From NCBI RefSeq assembly GCF_011050415.1, contig NZ_DRFS01000033.1, positions 1 to 64,000 on the forward strand: a DNA stretch of 64,000 nucleotides. Reading direction: 5' to 3'. The notes beneath the pieces are model-generated. The model was given only the letters and a program-made list of their open reading frames with translations, searched no databases and had not been told where the DNA came from. Source of the stretch: Halomonas sp. (lineage in GTDB: Bacteria; Pseudomonadota; Gammaproteobacteria; Pseudomonadales; Halomonadaceae). Below are positions 62,270 to 64,000 of the stretch, one piece after another (position 1 is the first letter of the stretch; the number at the start of each line of letters is the position of its first letter). Position numbers and translations under genes: made by a program.

Positions 62270-64000
62270 TCATTGCCAACCGACTAGGCGCCAACCGCCT
62301 CTTCCCCCCGTTCCAGGTGTACCACTCGATGGCCCACCAAAAGCGCCAACCAAGAGCTCATCATAAACAATACTGCCGCTACCACTCACGTTAACGCTGC
62401 GCCCTTTTACACTACCAAAAAAACCTGCGCCCGAATTAACCGAAACGGTTGTATAAGGCGCATAAACATTGGCGACTACTCTATTACTTGAGCTGAAGTT
62501 AACGCCCGTCCCTGTACCGCTATAACCTGAAAAAAGGGAGAATGTCGGGTTGCCATTCAGGTTAATCGAATTTGATGCGGGCATATTCAATACACTGCCA
62601 AAATCAATTCGCCCCGACACAAAGACCGTCAAACTGCTGTTTGAGTCAATCACCAGCCCCGGCCCACCTCCGCCCATCGTAAAGTCCCCATCCACTACAA
62701 TAACCACGTCACCACCACTAACTCTTAACGACGGCGAACCAGTTAAATTAAGGGTATTCATTCGGAAGATGGGGGTTTGCTCACCGAATAATGTATTAAA
62801 TTCTGGTGATGCATGGGTCATCCAGCGGTTGACGTTCCATGTTTGGTCATAACGTTCTATTTGTTGGGGGGTAAAGCGCCACTCGACATTAGGGTAGGCA
62901 CCGACCGTGATATCACCAATTGACGTCAGAACTGATTGATAACGGCTAATTTCATCTCTCAGGGAATTACCTGCGAAGCTCAGGGTATCGCAGGGCTGTT
63001 CTTCTACTCTATTGAGTAAAATATCACTGCGTTGAAAAAAATTAGCTCTGTTATTTTGATCAATATGATCCGAAGCAGGGTTACGGCTAGAAATAATGTT
63101 TCCACCTGCGTAAATTCCCTCACCAACACTGGCTGACCAATTATTTAAGCGCACATGCCGCATTGCTCTTACAGTGCCATCAACTCTAGTACTACTATCA
63201 AATATTATATCTGCGCGGCTTTCTGCATTACCACGTACGCGGCCTCCACCGGCATTTAGGTTAATTGTTTGATTGGCGAAAATACTGCCAAATACCTGTG
63301 ACGAACCGTTAAGGGTGACGGAGCCCAACGCCTCTACTCCTCCATGAATTTGTTCATTCCCACCCAAAACCACATTTGCATTTTCTACAGTTGTACGAAT
63401 TAACGGAATATCATTTTCAGCAAATCGGCCAGGCTGCCCACTCCAATTTCCTTCATTTGAACGGTAGCTACTGATAGTGGAACCTCCGCCTGACGACACT
63501 CCCTCACAGCCGACGACTGGGGTTTGAAAAGGAGTGGGGGTTACGCTTGTACTTTCTCCTAAAGAAAAAATCAGCCGTGACTGGCCGCGAGCACTGCGAC
63601 GCAACCCATCGTCGGCAGCCGTCACCGCAATTTTCCCATCCTCTAACCGCTCAAACTCCAACACAAAATTTTCGACGAGCGCGTTGTATATTTCGTTTTG
63701 TTCTTCTGGGCTTAGCTCACTATAGTTACTAGGTAGCAACTGCCTAAAGAAGGCATCTAACGAGCCTACATCAAGCAACGCTTCTACATCACGCCCGCGT
63801 AGCCTCTGTGTATCGCCAACAGAAGCAAAATTCTCGTTACTCCATAAGCTATTAAAATACTCATTGCGGCGGTCAGCGTTCTGCCGATCAACAAGCGCTG
63901 ATGAGGTATTTTCTGCTGTCATTTGAGCTTGCACAGAGGCACGATAATTGCCCGCTAACCGCTCATCAATGATTGCACTCTGCATGCCTGACATACCTAA
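62270..64000 (-). CDS. PilX-like pilus-associated protein, N-terminus outside the window
   Basis: Partial gene running off the right edge; at least 576 residues are present. The visible start GMQSAIIDERLAGNYR with QAQMTAENTSSA matches the segment just after the TM helix in PilX-type minor pilin proteins (cf. ..QERMAGN....AFQAAE). After about 200 residues comes a repetitive beta-helix-like region with GNEQIHGGVEALGSVTLNG and further GS.V.G turns, and a C-terminal part with NVYAPYTTVSVNSGAGFFGS, resembling DUF7305 domains. It is much longer than classical PilX (about 170-200), so it is a fusion with a surface-exposed beta-solenoid. The prepilin leader must lie past 64,000. Confidence 0.7.
   Translation of the reverse strand, partial: LGMSGMQSAIIDERLAGNYRASVQAQMTAENTSSALVDRQNADRRNEYFNSLWSNENFASVGDTQRLRGRDVEALLDVGSLDAFFRQLLPSNYSELSPEEQNEIYNALVENFVLEFERLEDGKIAVTAADDGLRRSARGQSRLIFSLGESTSVTPTPFQTPVVGCEGVSSGGGSTISSYRSNEGNWSGQPGRFAENDIPLIRTTVENANVVLGGNEQIHGGVEALGSVTLNGSSQVFGSIFANQTINLNAGGGRVRGNAESRADIIFDSSTRVDGTVRAMRHVRLNNWSASVGEGIYAGGNIISSRNPASDHIDQNNRANFFQRSDILLNRVEEQPCDTLSFAGNSLRDEISRYQSVLTSIGDITVGAYPNVEWRFTPQQIERYDQTWNVNRWMTHASPEFNTLFGEQTPIFRMNTLNLTGSPSLRVSGGDVVIVVDGDFTMGGGGPGLVIDSNSSLTVFVSGRIDFGSVLNMPASNSINLNGNPTFSLFSGYSGTGTGVNFSSSNRVVANVYAPYTTVSVNSGAGFFGSVKGRSVNVSGSGSIVYDELLVGAFGGPSSGTPGTGGRGGWRLVGWQ

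Noticed and set aside
1..64000. CRISPR arrays and tRNA genes
   Set aside because: No regularly spaced repeats and no recognisable tRNA (e.g. GGTTCGA arm with acceptor pairing) were seen by eye.

Overview
The window looks like a chromosomal segment of a halophilic gammaproteobacterium, most likely Halomonas or a close relative. This rests on recognised gene content and order: the rluD-pgeF-clpB cluster divergent from bamD, an AHAS III-type ilvI-ilvH pair near pssA, NAD-malic enzyme, AcnA, and a Vibrio-like order of type VI secretion (T6SS) genes. No rRNA or marker gene was available to confirm the genus. No tRNA, CRISPR array or transposase was seen.

Positions 1-26,000 are mostly housekeeping. 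The left edge holds the promoter and boxA leader of an rRNA operon that runs leftward out of the window. Then come pssA; ilvH and ilvI behind a long hairpin-rich leader; clpB, pgeF and rluD; divergent bamD; a chemoreceptor and a GGDEF/EAL protein; nadE; a small zinc-finger-like protein (PP0621 type); a ThiO-like oxidase; a FimT/GspH-like pseudopilin; trxB; acnA; maeA; a YeeE/YedE sulfur transporter; and an AI-2E-family permease.

Positions 26,000-61,060 are one T6SS island. Read on the minus strand from right to left it runs tssB-tssC-tssE-tssF-tssG-fha-tssJ-tssK-tssL-clpV-vasH-vasI-tssA-tssM-GNAT. A secreted-effector block follows: a PAAR-lysozyme effector with a secreted candidate immunity protein, then vgrG, a DUF4123 chaperone, and a 1118-residue VasX-like membrane-acting effector with a membrane immunity protein. 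hcp lies alone on the plus strand at the right end, with its own sigma-54 promoter and upstream inverted repeats. The cluster encodes VasH, a sigma-54 activator, which probably drives hcp. No PpkA/PppA kinase-phosphatase pair is present.

The most unusual part is 26,000-31,930, downstream of the VasX-like effector. It is a modular array of effector-tail remnants alternating with membrane immunity genes: full effector, immunity 1, orphan tail 2, immunity 2, orphan tail 3 with a different tip, immunity 3, candidate tail 4, immunity 4, and finally a short vgrG scrap. Immunity genes 2, 3 and 4 each carry a poly-G run of 9 to 11 in a glycine-rich membrane segment. Two of the runs put the gene out of frame by exactly one G, and one is in frame. 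This looks like an immunity bank, possibly phase-variable, built by repeated replacement of the effector's 3' end. The right edge of the window holds trpS and a partial PilX-like, pilus-associated protein.
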